The notes below the pieces were generated by a model. It saw only the letters and a list, made by a program, of their open reading frames with translations. It ran no database searches and was not told the origin of the DNA. Positions 8,087 to 16,220 of a stretch of 64,000 nucleotides of DNA are shown here, in pieces (the first letter of the stretch is position 1; every line of letters begins with the position of its first letter). Where the stretch lies: positions 44,992 through 108,991 of the forward strand of contig JAUXYA010000032.1 in assembly GCA_030684405.1 (NCBI GenBank), read 5' to 3'. A program made the position numbers and the translations under genes. The DNA comes from Burkholderiales bacterium (GTDB lineage: Bacteria > Pseudomonadota > Gammaproteobacteria > Burkholderiales > SG8-41).

Positions 8087-8294
8087 CTAGAGCCTCTTAT
8101 GAACTTGCGAAACTCTTCCCTCATCCCAACCCTTCTGCTCCGCTTCAAGTGTCCCCTTGTCCCGGAGGGAGAAGGGCTTTACCCCCCCTCTCCCTTCGGG
8201 ACCTCGGTGCCGCTTGACGGTAGAGGGGCAGGGGGTGAGGGAAAGCATCTCTCTGATTTACCTGATTAATTTTTAGGTTCATAACAGGCTCTAG
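8087..8294. mobile_element. MITE-like element with 20-bp terminal inverted repeats
   Basis: The ends are 20-bp inverted repeats that match at 18 positions: CTAGAGCCTCTTATGAAC at 8087 and the complement of AGGTTCATAACAGGCTCTAG at 8275-8294. The sequence TA, or CTAG, occurs at both outer ends as expected for a short target duplication. The 200-bp interior has no open frame but carries nested GC-rich inverted repeats (GGAGGGAGAAGGG against CCCTCTCCCTTC, and TTCCCTCATCCC against GGGTGAGGGAA). Small size, terminal repeats and lack of coding capacity fit a non-autonomous transposable element. No transposase is in the window. Confidence 0.65.
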
Positions 8295-8508
8295 TCTACC
8301 TCATTTTTTTCATGCGTCGGCCGCTCGTAAGGCGCAGCGTCGCTGACGCCGCCCGACGGGATAATTCGCCCGTCGTCCGTGCCCGGAGGTTGTTGCGGTA
8401 CCGGCTCTGACTCGACCGCCGTGCCGGGACACCCGCAAAGCCAGCGCTGGTGCGCAGGCATTCACGCGCGTCTTTGCAAGCTCCTCGCCCGGCAAAGGCG
8501 GACTCCGG
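8295..8508. other. Intergenic, no gene seen
   Basis: These 214 bp between the MITE-like element and the kinase gene hold no frame with family resemblance or a good ribosome site. Together with the element they make the 634-bp gap between the FAD oxidoreductase and the kai operon. No strong terminator for the kai operon was recognised here. Confidence 0.5.
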
Positions 8509-10236
8509 TCAGCAATCTTCGGCAGGGGGAAAGATTAAACGCTGCACTAAATCGCGCAGTTCTTCGATGTCCGGAGGCTTGCCGATCAGGTGCCGCACCC
8601 CGGCCTCCGCGGCCTGCCCGCGCAATTCGCTCGTGATATAGCCCGAGACCATGATCACCGGCAGTTCGGGCAAGGCATGGTGAATCGCCCGTGCAATCTC
8701 CAGTCCGGATGTGCCGAGCATATTGAAATCGGTCACCACCAGATCGAAGCGATCCTTGCCGGCAAGCACCGCGTCAAGCGCGTCGCGTTGCTCGAGATAG
8801 GCACTGACGTGATAACCCCAACTTTCCAGCATCCGCTTGTTTGCAAACAGCTGTGGCGGATCGTCATCGATATAGAGTATGCGCCGGCCGCGGCCTTCGC
8901 TGGCCACGCTCGCGGGCTCGGTTGTGCCCGCTACAGCCGCCACTTCACTCACGCCTGGAAAATACATCTCGAAGCTGCTGCCCCTGCCCGGTTCGCTGTG
9001 CACGATGATCGCCGCTTCGTGCTCCTGCAGGATGCCATGCACCACTGCCAGACCCAGTCCCGTGCCCTCGCCTCGCGGTTTGGTGGTAAAGAAGGGTTCA
9101 AAAATCCGTTGTTGGGTGGCCATGTCCATGCCGCGTCCCGTATCGCTGACGACAAGATGAGCATAATGGCCTGGTCGCAAGTGGGGATGTAGCCGCGCCG
9201 AGTCTGCGTCCAGCATGACGCCTTCAACCCGAATGTCGATGCGGCCGGCGCGGCCCTTCATTGCGTACGCAGCATTATTGCCAAGATTCAGCACTACCTG
9301 CTGCAATTGTGTCTCGTCGGCGACCACCGATGGCGTATCGTCGGCGCAGTGGTACTCAATACGCACTATTCCGCTCAGCGCTGCACGCAGCAGACGCACC
9401 GACTCATCCACGGCGGAACGCAACGATATCACCCGGCGTAAGTGCGACCCGCTCCGGCCAAAAGCCAGGATCTGCTGCACCAGATCGTTGGCGCGGCGTG
9501 CAGCCTTGTTAATTTCTTCCAGGCTTACCAGCGCCCTCCTGTTCGCCGCCGCATCCCGGCGCGCCAGTTCTGCATTAATCAGTATGGTCCCGAGGATATT
9601 GTTGAAATCATGAGCGATCCCCTCGGCCAGGGTTCCGAGCGCCTCCATTTTTTGCGATTCGCGCAATTGTGCTTCAAGCAACACACGCTCCTGCGAAGCT
9701 TTTTTTCGCTCGGTGATGTCGCGAATCACGGCGAGCAGGCCAGGACTGGCGCCATCTTCTGCGCGCAAACGGCTCACCGAGGACTCGACGTAGATCTCTT
9801 CGCCGCTACGCTTGACGTGGGCGCTTTCGCCGCGCCAACAGCCGGTATCGCGCAGGACAGTCATCGCGCTGGCTTCGTCTTCCGGGCGCAACCAGCGATT
9901 TTGGTATATCCAGGAGAGCTCTCGCCCAAGCACATCGGAGGAGGAGACATCGTATTGCCGCTCGGCCGCGGCGTTGAGGTAGGTCACGTGCTGGTCGGCG
10001 TCAATGGTGATAACCGCGTCGCTCACTTGGGCGAGGATTTCGCCACGGAAGCGGTGTGCTTCGGCCTCGAGGCCTTGCAGCAGGAAAATTTGCGGACCGG
10101 CAGGGGTTTCAACAACGAGCGCGTCAGCCTCTCCGCTGCGGATAGCCTGCAGCGTCTGCTCCGCTTCATGCAGTCGGGCGCGCAAGTCGGCATTCTGCGC
10201 GAGAAGCGCTGCGTCGGGGGGAGGGTCTGCGTGCAT
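8509..10236 (-). CDS. Hybrid sensor histidine kinase (PAS-HisKA-HATPase-REC)
   Basis: This soluble 575-residue kinase has no membrane segments. A short coiled coil (about residues 10-35) precedes a PAS domain (about 65-175, ending LLAVIRDITERKKA). The phosphoacceptor is His209 in EGIAHDFNNILGT. The N box is VVLNLGNNAAYA, and the G boxes are VVSDTGRGM and GEGTGLGLAVVHG. A C-terminal receiver domain (about 452-570) has LYIDDDPPQ, phospho-Asp503 in VVTDFNMLG and the Lys of IGKPPD. It starts 45 bp after the second kaiB, on the same strand, and is probably the output or input partner of the Kai module, as kinases linked to KaiB/KaiC are elsewhere. Confidence 0.92.
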   Translation of the reverse strand: MHADPPPDAALLAQNADLRARLHEAEQTLQAIRSGEADALVVETPAGPQIFLLQGLEAEAHRFRGEILAQVSDAVITIDADQHVTYLNAAAERQYDVSSSDVLGRELSWIYQNRWLRPEDEASAMTVLRDTGCWRGESAHVKRSGEEIYVESSVSRLRAEDGASPGLLAVIRDITERKKASQERVLLEAQLRESQKMEALGTLAEGIAHDFNNILGTILINAELARRDAAANRRALVSLEEINKAARRANDLVQQILAFGRSGSHLRRVISLRSAVDESVRLLRAALSGIVRIEYHCADDTPSVVADETQLQQVVLNLGNNAAYAMKGRAGRIDIRVEGVMLDADSARLHPHLRPGHYAHLVVSDTGRGMDMATQQRIFEPFFTTKPRGEGTGLGLAVVHGILQEHEAAIIVHSEPGRGSSFEMYFPGVSEVAAVAGTTEPASVASEGRGRRILYIDDDPPQLFANKRMLESWGYHVSAYLEQRDALDAVLAGKDRFDLVVTDFNMLGTSGLEIARAIHHALPELPVIMVSGYITSELRGQAAEAGVRHLIGKPPDIEELRDLVQRLIFPPAEDC

Positions 10237-10281
10237 GTCGGATCAGTCGTTTTTAGCGGAAGCAACCGGCTCTGTGGTCTT

Positions 10282-10614
10282 TTAGCACTCGCCCCCCTGA
10301 AAAAAGCTTGGGACCATCGACATGCTGCCGATTAAGCGGCGCGCCGGCAGCGGCAGTAGCTTGATCAAGGTCGGCGCGGCGATGATCTGATTCTCTGCGG
10401 CCAGCGCCGGTCGCTGGGAGATATCCACAACTTCCAGATCGTAGCGTCCTTGCAGATGTTCCTCGCAAAGCTTGCGAGTGTTCACGATCGCGCGTCCGGA
10501 GCTCCCTGTCGTGCCGGCGACGTAAAGCTGCAGCACGTAGTGCGCGTTATCGAGGTTCGCCGTGGCGGCCGCAAAGCCGGCAAGCTTGCGTGGGGCGGAG
10601 GCTTGCTTTCTCAT
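10282..10614 (-). CDS. kaiB: KaiB-family protein, divergent second copy
   Basis: This 110-residue protein has the KaiB thioredoxin-like fold: [14 protein letters not shown], then [26 protein letters not shown] and [13 protein letters not shown] 25-residue N-terminal extension is added. The C-terminus departs from the family. Where KaiB normally reads GDLSxxExVLxGLD, this copy reads [15 protein letters not shown] and stops. It overlaps the stop of the first kaiB by four bases. Paired kaiB genes behind one kaiC occur in non-cyanobacterial operons. This copy may bind the kinase or KaiC in a different state (inference). Confidence 0.85.
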   Translation of the reverse strand: MRKQASAPRKLAGFAAATANLDNAHYVLQLYVAGTTGSSGRAIVNTRKLCEEHLQGRYDLEVVDISQRPALAAENQIIAAPTLIKLLPLPARRLIGSMSMVPSFFQGGEC

Positions 10615-10922
10615 GCACGGTCCATGTTTATCGGCGGCACAATCGGCCGCACATCGAGACCGACGAGCACGCGTTCCTCATTGGACAGATCACCGATGAT
10701 TTTCATGACCGGTTTGGGCAGGCGGCGCACGAGCGCCGGCAATGCGAGGATCTGGTCGCCCGCTGCAAGCTGCGGGTTCTTGACAAGGTCGATGATCTCG
10801 ATCCGGTAGCGCCCGGCGAGGTGCGTGTCGCAGATGCGCTGCAGATTGCTAAAAGCCGTAAGCGATTTCGGCGTCTGACCGGCGACGTACAGCCTCAACT
10901 CATAGTTGAGAGCATTTTTCAT
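10611..10922 (-). CDS. kaiB: KaiB-family clock protein
   Basis: The 103-residue protein is close to canonical KaiB along its length: [37 protein letters not shown], and the fold-switching C-terminal half [20 protein letters not shown] ending in LVGLD. In cyanobacteria KaiB binds the phosphorylated KaiC ring and drives dephosphorylation. Here it overlaps the kaiC stop by four bases (ATGA) and is overlapped in the same way by the second kaiB. No KaiA gene is present in the window. Confidence 0.94.
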   Translation of the reverse strand: MKNALNYELRLYVAGQTPKSLTAFSNLQRICDTHLAGRYRIEIIDLVKNPQLAAGDQILALPALVRRLPKPVMKIIGDLSNEERVLVGLDVRPIVPPINMDRA

Positions 10923-12643
10923 CGCTTTCCCTTCTTCCGGCTGCCGTTGGTTTTATCGGCGCCGCGCAGTAGCGTCATGGTGTCGGTGATCTGTAGTGTG
11001 TTCTTTCGCTGCAAAACCTGCCGCGCGATCGTGGTGGCCATCTCGGCCGTTTCCGCGTCCGCCTCGGCCTGCAGCGCGGCGATCCGTGCCGCGATCGCCT
11101 TTTGCCTGCTCGCGAGTTGCTTAACCCTGTGTTGGTGCTCTTCTACGCGCAACACGGCGGCGGCGCGCTCCTGCTCTTCCTGCGTCACGCGCGCCGACCC
11201 GGTAAGCACGCGCTCGGCACCCAGGTAGACATCCACCAGGTCGATACCCCTGCTGCTGAGGACGAGTTCGCGCACCTGATTCGAGTGCTTCATGCCGCGC
11301 GATTTCAGCACGTAGATCGTGCGATTGCGCTCGCCGTTGAATTCCACGTTGCGCAACAGCAGCCATGTGTCCATGAGCGAAGATACGCCGAGCTGCGAGT
11401 CGTCCAGCATCTCTCCCCTGCCCTCCGTGAGACTCGCGAAGAGCGCGGTGATCTGCTGCCGCTTGAGGAAATCAATGAGCCGCATCAGCATGGGCTTTAC
11501 TTGTGACGCAGTGAGATCGAGCGAGAGATTGCTGATCGGGTCGATGACGACCAAGCTCGGGCGAAAATCTCTCACGGCGTCGTGCATCAACAACAGGTGC
11601 TCCTCGAGCCCGACCAAGGTGGGACGCGACGAGTGAATCTGGAGCAGCCCTTTTTTCACCCACTGCGCGAGGTCGATACCGATGGAGCCCATGTTGCGCA
11701 CAATCTGTGCGCTCGATTCCTCGTAGGCAAACAGCAGTACACGTTCGCCGCGCCGGCACGCGGTGTCGGCGAACTTGGCGCCGATGCTGCTCTTGCCGGT
11801 GCCCGGCGAACCGGAGACGAGCACGCTGCTGCCGCGGTAAACGCCCTTGCCGCCGAGCATCTCGTCGAGCCGGGCAATGCCCGTGGGAATGCGCTGCGCT
11901 GAGACCCCGTGATCCAGTTGCAGGGACGTGATCGGCAGCACCGAGAGCCCGCGCCCGCTGATTATGAAGGGATATTCGTTGGTGCCATGTGCCGAACCGC
12001 GGTATTTCAGCACGCGCAGCCGGCGCGTGGAAATCTGCTCGTGCATGCGCTGATCAAGGACGATCACGCAATCGGCTACGTATTCCTCCAGCCCGTAACG
12101 CGTCAGGGAATGGTCACCGCGCTCGCCCGTGATGATTGCCGTCAGGCCGCGATCCTTCAGCCAGCGGAAAAGACGACGCAACTCCGCGCGGAGGATGGCG
12201 TGATTTGGCAGCCCGGCGAACAGCGCCTCGACCGTGTCGAGCACCACGCGCTTGGCGCCAATGGAGTCGACTGCGTTCCCGATCCGGATGAAGAGCCCTT
12301 CCAGATCGTACTCTCCGGTCTCCTCGATCTCGCTGCGCTCGATTTGGACGTGATCGATCCTGATTTTGTTTTGTGCCGAGAGCTTCTTCAGATCATGACC
12401 GAGCGAGCGAACATTGGCGGTAATTTCGGCCGTGCTTTCCTCGAACATCATGAGCACGCCCGGTTCGCCAAACTGCGTCGCCCCGTGCACCAGGAATTCG
12501 ACGGCGAGCATGGTCTTGCCAGACCCCGCGCTGCCGCAGACGAGAGTCGGGCGGCCGGTGGGCAGCCCGCCGCCGGTGATTTCATCAAGGCCCTGGATGC
12601 CGGTGGGGGACTTGGCCAGCTGGTAGCCGGAGGAGATGCTCAT
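10919..12643 (-). CDS. kaiC: KaiC-family double RecA ATPase/kinase
   Basis: This 574-residue protein has two RecA-like KaiC domains. CI has Walker A GSAGSGKT (37-44), catalytic Glu pair FEES (68-69) and Walker B VVLDT (Asp136). CII has Walker A GSPGTGKS (278-285), Glu pair YEES (308-309) and VVIDP (Asp368). The position of the cyanobacterial phosphosites Ser431/Thr432 is occupied by Ser421-Ser422 in GVSSLMDTW, so autophosphorylation remains possible. In place of the KaiA-binding tail there is a charged coiled coil (about 485-545) and a basic end. The ATG at 12643, with AAGGA 11 bases upstream, is preferred over an in-frame GTG ten codons earlier. It is first gene of the kaiC-kaiB-kaiB-kinase operon. 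Confidence 0.94.
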   Translation of the reverse strand: MSISSGYQLAKSPTGIQGLDEITGGGLPTGRPTLVCGSAGSGKTMLAVEFLVHGATQFGEPGVLMMFEESTAEITANVRSLGHDLKKLSAQNKIRIDHVQIERSEIEETGEYDLEGLFIRIGNAVDSIGAKRVVLDTVEALFAGLPNHAILRAELRRLFRWLKDRGLTAIITGERGDHSLTRYGLEEYVADCVIVLDQRMHEQISTRRLRVLKYRGSAHGTNEYPFIISGRGLSVLPITSLQLDHGVSAQRIPTGIARLDEMLGGKGVYRGSSVLVSGSPGTGKSSIGAKFADTACRRGERVLLFAYEESSAQIVRNMGSIGIDLAQWVKKGLLQIHSSRPTLVGLEEHLLLMHDAVRDFRPSLVVIDPISNLSLDLTASQVKPMLMRLIDFLKRQQITALFASLTEGRGEMLDDSQLGVSSLMDTWLLLRNVEFNGERNRTIYVLKSRGMKHSNQVRELVLSSRGIDLVDVYLGAERVLTGSARVTQEEQERAAAVLRVEEHQHRVKQLASRQKAIAARIAALQAEADAETAEMATTIARQVLQRKNTLQITDTMTLLRGADKTNGSRKKGKR

Positions 12644-13733
12644 TTTATTCAAAGTCCTTGGTTCCAGGATCACCGACCGTCAAACATGGTTGCCGTGAGT
12701 GGAGGACGCTGATTCTGCTTTGGGATATGCGATGACAGCATGGCGAATTTCTCCTGGTTGCATCGGTGGTTGCACTGGCTGATAAGTTCGTACACTGTTG
12801 TGCGTCTATTCATTCAAGTTTGCGCCTTTTTGTTCGCTAGCGCACATTTAGTAATGTGCGCTAGCGAACAGACGACAGCCAATCGCTGATGTCACTTGAG
12901 TCACTTGAGTTTTGCGATTTTTGCGCCAACAGTGACTAAATCTCGGCGCCAATGCGCATCGTCGTCGTTAGAAAACCGCCCTGACTGTCGACCTCCCGGT
13001 GCGGGGGGCGGCGCGGGGGCGGTGGCCCAGCACCGGCGCCGAGTTGCGGGCGCTGTTACGACATAAGTAACTGAATTAATTTATAAATTTTTATTTATTG
13101 AGTAACGGCTTGCGATCCATTCAGTGATGAATCTGCTGCCGCAACCGATATCCCGCGCTTGGCGCAATCCCCGTCGCACGATTCGATCTTCTGGCACAGA
13201 CAGGCAGGCGAGGAGGCTGTAAAGCCTGGAGCCATCCTATTGAGTTGAGCGTCAGTCTCATTGCAGTGATTCATCGCGGCGAGTCCCGCTTTAAGCCCTC
13301 CGAACACTGACCGCCTCATACCTGCAGGACAACGGCATATTCCGGATTCAAGCGCAGGAGCCACTGTCCAAGATGCTTGCGCCGGCCAATGACGCAGAGA
13401 TTTTGCAAAAGTATTGATGTCTGGCTGTCGATTTTGAATGGCAAATGGCCGGCAAGCGTCACGACTCTACAAACTGTGCTTTTGGAATTTCCAGGCACCG
13501 TGCCGGGTCCGAATTACCTGCCGGGCGGTTCTTGCTGCGGCATCGGATAGGGACGCGCAGGCGAGTGTCGTTGACGGGGCGTGACTGGCGGTTGCCCGGC
13601 TATGGGACTATGGGTCGGGGCGAAGCACACTTCGATCCGCGGCGTGCAGGCCACTGGTGACAACTATTACTGTCAGCACTGCTGACGGTTTCAATTCCAG
13701 ATCTTTCCCATCAACACGCGCCAGCGGCGGCTA
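12644..13733. other. Gene-poor region upstream of kaiC
   Basis: About 1.1 kb separates kaiC from the HTH gene. The open frames here are short, lack ribosome sites and match nothing I recognise. The stretch holds the 40-bp palindrome at 12831-12870, a tandem GTCACTTGA repeat at 12891-12908, a G-rich run at about 12995-13030 and an abrupt AT-rich patch at about 13060-13105. It may hold the kai promoter and the remains of decayed genes. Confidence 0.5.
12831..12870. repeat. Perfect 18-bp inverted repeat (40-bp palindrome)
   Basis: TGTTCGCTAGCGCACATT, a 4-base loop TAGT, and the exact complement follow one another. No T run follows on either side, so an intrinsic terminator is unlikely. It lies about 190 bp upstream of the kaiC start and could be a regulator site, a cruciform or a fossil transposon end. 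Confidence 0.85.
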
Positions 13734-14123
13734 TTACGCCCATTCGAGCCGATCGTTCTGCGAGAACGGATCGATGTTGATCCGGAGCGACTGAATGGTC
13801 GTCGTCGGCACCTTGCGACGATCGACGTTCTTCAGCCGCACGAAACCAATGGCTACAAGCTTGCCCAGGGTGCGTGTAAGGTTCGGTTGTGCGCGGCCCG
13901 TCAACTCTGCGAGTTCGGCAATTGACTGCGGCTTTTTATCCCGAATAATGGCCAGGAGCTCGCGGTTCTGAGGTGTCAGCAACCGTAACAGCGCCTCGAC
14001 AGAGTCAACTGTCGTGCCCCCGGCGTCCTTCGGCTGGTACGGCATCGGATAGGGCTTGCGGACCCCAATCGACGCCGCCGCGCGTAACTGAAATTTGAAT
14101 GGGTTTTCGCTGGTTGCACACAC
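13734..14123 (-). CDS. Winged-helix DNA-binding protein (MarR/HVO_A0114-like)
   Basis: The product (up to 129 residues from a GTG start, or about 104 from the ATG of MPYQPKD) is a winged helix: LLRLLTPQNRELLAIIRDKK, then the recognition region SIAELAELTGRAQPNLTRTL and a wing GFVRLKNVDRRKVP. Such proteins often serve as the DNA-binding antitoxin of a two-gene toxin-antitoxin unit or as small autoregulators. No toxin frame is seen on either side, so it may be an orphan. The start is uncertain because the frame stays open upstream without a good ribosome site. Confidence 0.7.
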   Translation of the reverse strand: MCATSENPFKFQLRAAASIGVRKPYPMPYQPKDAGGTTVDSVEALLRLLTPQNRELLAIIRDKKPQSIAELAELTGRAQPNLTRTLGKLVAIGFVRLKNVDRRKVPTTTIQSLRINIDPFSQNDRLEWA

Positions 14124-14320
14124 AGTGCAGGGGTGTTCCAGCGATTGAGGCGCGAATAATCGACGCCGGCGCAGGTCTGTATGAAGCTCAAGCGCTCGAA
14201 AAAGGAATGCTGCAGCTGGACGTAAGGCTCGAAAGCACTCGCTGAAGCTTCAGGGCACGCCGGACCGGTGGCGCAAGGAAAGGGCAAAGCTGGGGGGGGT
14301 TGCCCGGCTTCGTAGCAGAT

Positions 14321-14397
14321 TGGCGCGCCCGAGACGATTCGAACGTCCGACCCCTGCCTTCGGAGGGCAGTACTCTATCCAGCTGAGCTACGGGCGC
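14321..14397 (-). tRNA. tRNA-Arg (CCG)
   Basis: Read on the minus strand, the acceptor arm GCGCCCG pairs with CGGGCGC, and the 3' CCA is encoded (TGG at 14321-14323). The anticodon stem CTGCC/GGCAG encloses the loop CTCCGAA with anticodon CCG, which reads the Arg codon CGG. The T arm contains GTTCGAATC. The length is 77 bases and all arms are intact. Confidence 0.95.
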
Positions 14398-14434
14398 GTT
14401 GCGGAGCGGATTCTAGCATGCCCCTGCAGCGGGT

Positions 14435-14463
14435 TTTACCGGGTATGCCAATGCCGATATAAT
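14435..14463 (+). promoter_or_regulatory. Candidate sigma-70 promoter of the cytochrome gene
   Basis: A -10 hexamer TATAAT (14458-14463) lies 17 bp from a weaker -35 TTTACC (14435-14440). It is 40 bp upstream of the cytochrome start and is the clearest consensus -10 element noticed in this part of the window. Confidence 0.55.
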
Positions 14464-14503
14464 CCGCGCTTCCCTTTATTGTCTCTGCAGATCAGGACTC
14501 GCC

Positions 14504-15322
14504 ATGAGCGACAACCACACCCCCGAGCACGGCTCTCCGATCAAGACACCCAAGCAGCTGATCATTGTCGTGCTGCTGGCATTCATCATTCCGGTTCTTG
14601 TCATCGTCATGCTGGCCCAGATGGCCACCAGCGGCAAAAGCCCGTCTGAGAATTCCGCTGCCGCCGAGGAAGCGATCGCCCAGCGCCTGAAGCCGGCAGG
14701 CGAAGTCATCGTCGTGGCTGCCGGCGGCGCGCAGGAAGTGCGTGCCGGCAAGGCCGTTTACGAGGCGGTCTGCGCCGCCTGTCACACCACCGGCGTGCTC
14801 AATGCACCGAAGCTTGGTGACAAGGCCGGCTGGGTGAAACTGATTGCCGAAGGTCAGAGCAAGCTGACCGCCGATGCGATGAAAGGCGTGCGCCAGATGC
14901 CGCCGCGCGGTGGTGCACCTGACCTCTCCGATGTCGAGTTCGCACGCGCCGTGGCCTACTTGGCCAACCAGGCCGGCGCCAACTGGAAGGAACCGGATGC
15001 TCCGGCAACGCCGGCGGCACCTGCAGCAGTAGTGGCTGCCGCACCTGCCACAGCCGCAGTGCCTGCCGCAGCCGCCAATGCCGGCAAGGGCAAGAGTGTC
15101 TACGAGTCGAGCTGTACTGTCTGCCATGCGGCCGGCGTTGCAGGTGCCCCCAAGACCGGCGACAAGGCTGCCTGGGCGTCACGCCTGAAGACTGGCAACA
15201 GCGCGCTGGTCGCAGCCGTAGTCAAGGGCAAGGGCGCGATGCCGCCGAAGGGCGGCAACATGTCCCTGTCGGACGACGACATTCAGGCCGCGGTCGATTA
15301 CATGCTGAGCCTCGTGAAATAA
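14504..15322 (+). CDS. Di-heme cytochrome c5 family protein
   Basis: This 272-residue protein has an N-terminal membrane anchor (about residues 19-42, LIIVVLLAFIIPVLVIVMLA) and two class I cytochrome c domains facing the periplasm. The first heme site is CAACH with axial Met in RQMPPRGG. The second is CTVCH with Met in GAMPPKGG. An Ala/Pro-rich linker (about 165-200) joins them. Both match the c5 type, and such proteins carry electrons to terminal oxidases. A single -10/-35 pair lies upstream and a strong terminator downstream, so it is probably monocistronic. Confidence 0.93.
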   Translation: MSDNHTPEHGSPIKTPKQLIIVVLLAFIIPVLVIVMLAQMATSGKSPSENSAAAEEAIAQRLKPAGEVIVVAAGGAQEVRAGKAVYEAVCAACHTTGVLNAPKLGDKAGWVKLIAEGQSKLTADAMKGVRQMPPRGGAPDLSDVEFARAVAYLANQAGANWKEPDAPATPAAPAAVVAAAPATAAVPAAAANAGKGKSVYESSCTVCHAAGVAGAPKTGDKAAWASRLKTGNSALVAAVVKGKGAMPPKGGNMSLSDDDIQAAVDYMLSLVK

Positions 15323-15344
15323 CACGAGACGCTCATGCATAATC

Positions 15345-15371
15345 AAAGGGCGCAGTTGCGCCCTTTTTGTT
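15345..15371 (+). terminator. Rho-independent terminator after the cytochrome gene
   Basis: The stem AAAGGGCGCA/TGCGCCCTTT (10 bp, loop GT) runs directly into a T-rich tail. It ends 22 bp before the apaH start. Confidence 0.9.
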
Positions 15372-15392
15372 TGACATCCATCCGGACCCTTC

Positions 15393-16220
15393 ATGAGCAC
15401 CTACGCCATCGGCGACATTCAGGGCTGCTACGACGAACTGCGAAGACTGCTCGACAGCGTCGAATTCGATCCGGTCGCGGACAGCCTCTGGCTGGTCGGC
15501 GACCTCGTCAATCGCGGCCCGCAGTCGGCTGAGGTGCTGCGCTTCCTGCGCGGACTCGGTGATCGTGCGATCAGTGTGCTCGGCAACCACGACCTGCATC
15601 TCCTGGTCGTCGCCGCCGGGGTGCGCAAACCGCATCGCAGCGACACCCTCGACCAACTGCTCGCCGCCCCGGATCGCGAGGAACTGCTTGACTGGCTGCG
15701 CCAACAGCGCCTGATGCATGCGGACAATGGTTACGCAATGGTTCATGCCGGCCTGTTGCCACAATGGAGCATCGCTCAGGCACTGGCGCTCGCACGCGAA
15801 GTCGAGACTGCGCTGCGCAGTCCGGACCACGGCGAATTCCTCGCGCAGATGTACGGCAATACGCCGGCGCAATGGCACGACGACCTCGCGGGATTGGACC
15901 GGCTGCGGGTCATCGTCAACGCGATGACGCGGCTGCGGGTGTGCACCCCGCAGGGGGTTATGGAGTTCAGTCACAAAACCAGGCCTGAAGGCGCGCCAGC
16001 CGGCTATCTGCCCTGGTTCGACATTTCCCACCGCGAGAGCCGGGACACCCCCGTGCTGTTCGGACACTGGGCTGCACTGGGACTGACGCTGCGCCAGGAC
16101 GTAGTGGGCCTTGATTCGGGCTGTGTCTGGGGGCGGAGCCTCACCGCCATCCGCCTCGAAGATCGCCGCGTGTTCCAGTGCGGCTGCGAAGGCGTCAGGG
16201 CGTCAGGCGATCCACAATGA
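15393..16220 (+). CDS. apaH: Symmetrical bis(5'-nucleosyl)-tetraphosphatase
   Basis: This 275-residue metallophosphatase hydrolyses Ap4A to two ADP. The metal-binding motifs are GDIQGCYDEL near the start, GDLVNRGP, and GNHDLH, with a later HAGLLPQW and FGHWAALG. The length fits the family. It converges on olsA, and the two coding ends overlap by 26 bp on opposite strands (16195-16220). Confidence 0.95.
   Translation: MSTYAIGDIQGCYDELRRLLDSVEFDPVADSLWLVGDLVNRGPQSAEVLRFLRGLGDRAISVLGNHDLHLLVVAAGVRKPHRSDTLDQLLAAPDREELLDWLRQQRLMHADNGYAMVHAGLLPQWSIAQALALAREVETALRSPDHGEFLAQMYGNTPAQWHDDLAGLDRLRVIVNAMTRLRVCTPQGVMEFSHKTRPEGAPAGYLPWFDISHRESRDTPVLFGHWAALGLTLRQDVVGLDSGCVWGRSLTAIRLEDRRVFQCGCEGVRASGDPQ

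Noticed and set aside
8509..12643. A kaiA gene as part of a cyanobacterial-type clock
   Set aside because: No KaiA-like frame is present around the operon, and the KaiC tail lacks a KaiA-binding end.
13095..13660. Several 60-90 codon frames on both strands
   Set aside because: None has a ribosome site, a recognisable fold or consistent codon bias. They may be remnants but cannot be supported as genes.
14124..14320. A toxin partner for the winged-helix protein
   Set aside because: The three minus-strand frames here lack toxin motifs, and the longest one has no start or ribosome site.
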